A stretch of DNA of 25,675 nt from Desulfovibrio sp. Dsv1 (GTDB lineage Bacteria > Desulfobacterota > Desulfovibrionia > Desulfovibrionales > Desulfovibrionaceae). The stretch covers positions 1 to 25,675 of the forward strand of contig APFI01000326.1 of assembly GCA_000403945.1 (NCBI GenBank), given 5' to 3'. Positions 23,693 through 25,675 of this stretch are shown here, piece by piece; within the stretch, counting starts at the first letter, position 1; every line of letters begins with the position of its first letter. Both the position numbers and the translations under genes were made by a program. The notes under the pieces are model-generated. The model searched no databases. It was not told where the DNA came from and saw nothing but the letters and a program-made list of their open reading frames with translations.

Positions 23693-23792
23693 TACGTATC
23701 CTCTTGAGATTGTTCCGGCGTCCGCTCTCGCGGATGCCCGCCGCGCAAGCACAACGCTTTTGCGTGGCCGGGATCCGGAGCGGGCGTGTTGC

Positions 23793-23820
23793 GACTTTGA
23801 GGATATCTGCTCCCAAAGTC
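23793..23820. promoter_or_regulatory. dyad element upstream of the DUF3298 pair
   Basis: GACTTTG (23793-23799) and CAAAGTC (23814-23820) with inner GGA/TCC. No T-run on either strand, so an operator is likelier than a terminator. It lies between the antiporter stop and the paralogue operon. Confidence 0.4.
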
Positions 23821-23828
23821 AATCCGCG

Positions 23829-25049
23829 CTAGACGTTGAATCCCATGCGCAACCGCCAGACCTTGCGCCAGTTCCTGAGCGCCAGCACCGCAGCCAGGGC
23901 CAGGTAGACCTGTGCGTAAAAATAATGCAGACGCAACGGATCATGGGGCAGACCCAGCATGGCATCAAGCTGCGCGTCATACAGGGGCGAAAGCAGCTGG
24001 GCCGTGAAGAGCGCCAGAAGCCAGAATGCCTCGCGCACATGCAGACGCAGATCCAGCAGCAGGACCACCGCGAAGATCGACTGCCCAGCGGTCAATAATA
24101 TTTCCTGGAACTGGTGGGTGTCAAGATTTATGGAGTGGGAAAGCCCGCCCGAGGAAGCAGCGTACACTCCGGGGATCATGCCCACTAGCAGGGTCCATTG
24201 ATTGAGCTTGGAGGAAAGCAGACTGCCCAGGGCCAGGCCGGCGTTGCCCCGGAAGGCGAACATCAGGGCCACGATAAATTCCGGCGCTTCCGACGCGATG
24301 GGCGCGAGCCACTGTACCAGCAGGAATTCGTTGACGCCCAGCATCTTGCCGCTGGCCACCAGATTTTCACTGAACGGTTCGGCATTGAGGAGGATCACCA
24401 TTGCCGCGAAAATGAAAATGCCGATTACAGCGCGCATCCGCGATTTTTTGGGCAGCAGGGCCAGCACGGCTGCCGGGCCTTCGGGGTCTTCTTCCCCGCA
24501 GGGACGGCGGGCGATAATCCAGAGGTACCAGGCGTAGATGGCCAGAAAGACCACGCCGTCCATCCAGGTCAGCGAACCCTTGAGCGGGATCAGTAAGGCG
24601 TAGAGGGTGGCCATGCCCAGAAAGAGCACGTCCGTGCGTTTGTCGTCGTGCAGGGCCACAGCCGAATGGAAGCGCCCGGCGAAGGTCAGCACGATGGCCG
24701 ACCAGCCCACGCCGATGAGCAGCCGGTTGGCCCCGGTCATGTTGGCGATGGCGTAGTGGGAATAAGCGCTTTCCGGGTGCTGGCCAGCCATCCAGGTGAA
24801 GTACATGTCCACCGCGTATTCCGGCAACACGGCGATGAAGGCCACCACGGCCACAGCCACGGCCTGGGGAATGTCCATCTGGGCCACTTCACAGGCCCAG
24901 GTCAGCAGGAAGGAGGCTCCCAGAATGGCCAAGCCCGAAAGCAGCGCCACCCAGAGCGGCGAAATGTCCGGGTGTGCGAAACGCAGGGCCAGACCCGGCA
25001 CGGTGAGCAGTACCGCCAGAAGATAGGGGCGCAGGGCGCTGAACGACAT
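23829..25049 (-). CDS. CaCA-superfamily cation antiporter (Na+/Ca2+ exchanger type), likely Mn2+ efflux
   Basis: 406 residues, about 11 helices. Two inverted alpha repeats: FIAVLPEYAVD with ANMTGANRLLIG (about 71-113), and PIASEAPEFIVALMFAFRG with LGSLLSSKLNQWTLLVG (250-290). Glu residues in LPE and APE are the ion-binding acids of CaCA exchangers. Repeat 1 is atypical (AVLPEY in place of GTSLPE). AAGGAG lies 4 nt before ATG. The message carries a yybP-ykoY manganese riboswitch with terminator, so Mn2+ is the likely regulator and perhaps the exported ion; Ca2+ remains possible. Confidence 0.88.
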   Translation of the reverse strand: MSFSALRPYLLAVLLTVPGLALRFAHPDISPLWVALLSGLAILGASFLLTWACEVAQMDIPQAVAVAVVAFIAVLPEYAVDMYFTWMAGQHPESAYSHYAIANMTGANRLLIGVGWSAIVLTFAGRFHSAVALHDDKRTDVLFLGMATLYALLIPLKGSLTWMDGVVFLAIYAWYLWIIARRPCGEEDPEGPAAVLALLPKKSRMRAVIGIFIFAAMVILLNAEPFSENLVASGKMLGVNEFLLVQWLAPIASEAPEFIVALMFAFRGNAGLALGSLLSSKLNQWTLLVGMIPGVYAASSGGLSHSINLDTHQFQEILLTAGQSIFAVVLLLDLRLHVREAFWLLALFTAQLLSPLYDAQLDAMLGLPHDPLRLHYFYAQVYLALAAVLALRNWRKVWRLRMGFNV

Positions 25050-25117
25050 GACGTCTCCTTGGGCAAAAGATGCGCGGCGCGCGGGCGCTGATCCGCGGGA
25101 AAAAACAACCCTGAAAC

Positions 25118-25146
25118 AAAAAAAAACCCTGGCATTGCTGCCAAGG
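25118..25146 (-). terminator. expression-platform terminator of the antiporter leader
   Basis: CCTTGGCA-GCAA-TGCCAGGG (minus strand) with nine T's. A GNRA loop closes an eight-pair stem with one wobble. The CCTTGGC arm is the same strand that closes P1 of the aptamer, so terminator and ligand-bound aptamer cannot coexist. Confidence 0.88.
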
Positions 25147-25245
25147 TCTCACTGGTCGGCGCGGCCGACGGCGGTACCAGACCAAAAAGGTCATGCTGTT
25201 GATACCGCCCAAGTTTCTAAGAACCTAGTTACTCCCCTTGAGAAA
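25139..25245 (-). ncRNA. yybP-ykoY manganese riboswitch aptamer
   Basis: Minus strand: CAAGGGGAGTAAC (25228-25240), a hairpin, GGCGGTATCAACAGCATGAC, GACC-TTTTT-GGTC inside GGCGGTA/TACCGCC, a GTCGGC/GCCGAC hairpin, then AGTGAGACCTTGG. The L1 AAGGGGAGUA and 3' GUGAGACCUUG blocks are yybP-ykoY hallmarks (Rfam RF00080, from memory). P1 is CAAGG/CCUUG. Mn2+ binding should stabilise P1, prevent the terminator and turn on the antiporter 70 nt downstream. Confidence 0.85.
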
Positions 25246-25249
25246 CAAC

Positions 25250-25278
25250 AGCTTACGCGTGATCGCCGGTCCTGTCAA
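25250..25278 (-). promoter_or_regulatory. promoter of the antiporter riboswitch
   Basis: TTGACA (25273-25278), 17-bp spacer, TAAGCT (25250-25255), minus strand. The predicted start lies just before the aptamer. Confidence 0.6.
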
Positions 25279-25321
25279 GGCGGTTGGCGCAAGGTTCAGG
25301 ACGGACGCACGTAACAGGCCT

Positions 25322-25507
25322 TTATTGATTGATCCGGAGATTTTTTTCGCTCCAGCCATTCCCCGCGCAAGGCGCGGTGCCGACGCTTACGCCGTGCTCC
25401 TGGGCCAAGCGGCTTTCCGCAGGGATCAGGTCGTCCGGCTGCCAGACTCCGTTTTTAATCTGGCGGCGCAGGATCTGACTGATTCTGGCATAGGCGGTCG
25501 CCAGCAT
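25322..25507 (-). pseudogene. truncated GntR-family regulator (DNA-binding part only)
   Basis: Reads MLATAYARISQILRRQIKNG, VWQPDDLIPAESRLAQEHGV, then SVGT. This is the winged helix-turn-helix of GntR regulators. After GT, where V-R-x-A-L should follow, the frame diverges (APCAGNGWSEKN) and stops at 25322. No effector domain follows. The gene cannot make a normal ~240-residue regulator. The longer frame to 25624 has no ribosome site. It is now simply upstream of the antiporter leader. Confidence 0.6.
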
Positions 25508-25601
25508 CACGGCGGTGTAAATAACCGGGCCGGCTGTGTTGCATACTACGTCCTTGCGTGCGGCACCGGCGGAATATGGCTGGCGGCGTAAATTCATATC
25601 T

Positions 25602-25624
25602 ATGACTAGATGACTAGACGTCAT
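25602..25624. repeat. tandem ATGACTAG repeat, operator-like
   Basis: ATGACTAG at 25602-25609 and again directly at 25610-25617, followed by ACGTCAT, so ATGAC...GTCAT also forms a dyad. It lies upstream of the truncated GntR gene and may be its old operator. Confidence 0.4.
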
Positions 25625-25675
25625 TTCATGATTCCCTGATGACTCTTCCGAGTAAAATCATGGAAAATGCCAAAT

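Noticed and set aside
1..25675. CRISPR array, prophage or integron
   Set aside because: No regularly spaced repeats, phage structural genes or integrase-attC units seen; the only mobile DNA is the IS481 remnant.

Overview
This is a GC-rich bacterial segment of roughly 60% G+C. Gene content points to an anaerobic deltaproteobacterium, most likely a host-associated Desulfovibrionaceae. The clues are a two-gene SufC/SufBD module, a fused TRAP transporter, a membrane LuxR regulator and a sigma28-type chemoreceptor promoter. The assignment is inferred from gene content only; no search was possible.

Layout. Positions 1-318 (-) hold the 5' end of a beta-CASP/metallo-beta-lactamase RNase-like gene. 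A 557-bp gap with repeats and two promoters leads to a LOG-family gene, a TadA-like tRNA adenosine deaminase and a membrane/spermidine-synthase-like fusion (876-3621, +), then two small hypothetical genes (3728-4359, +). On the minus strand, a promoter and a yybP-ykoY-like leader (4768-4932) face a 42-codon ORF, just downstream of a membrane-anchored LuxR gene (4946-6508). Positions 6581-7320 (-) are eroded coding sequence. A TRAP operon with a heme-binding GlcG-like protein (7587-11182, +) converges on a gamma-glutamyltransferase (11228-12889, -) across a UUCG terminator.

Positions 13091-14382 contain two broken genes: a QueG-like iron-sulfur protein (+) and an EamA exporter (-). A tRNA-Met(CAU) follows (14714-14789, -). 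Next come an Fe-S assembly operon (14874-17147, -), more eroded DNA (17165-18101), the heptose epimerase hldD (18245-19216, +) and a chemoreceptor (19365-21392, +) with a sigma28-like promoter over the hldD stop. An IS481-type remnant sits exactly between the chemoreceptor and two tandem DUF3298-type lipoprotein-like or secreted proteins (21935-23692, -). The window ends with a CaCA-family cation antiporter (23829-25049, -), its manganese riboswitch (yybP-ykoY, 25118-25245, -) and a truncated GntR regulator.

The most striking system is the pair of related manganese-type leaders in one window. One has an intact aptamer/terminator switch before a Na+/Ca2+ exchanger-family antiporter, which suggests manganese efflux. 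The other is diverged, with its own promoter, and faces only a short orphan ORF. Comparing the two shows compensatory base changes, so both are probably real structured RNAs. The second theme is gene decay: at least six separate loci are frameshifted or truncated, mostly regulators, transporters and IS DNA, beside intact housekeeping operons.
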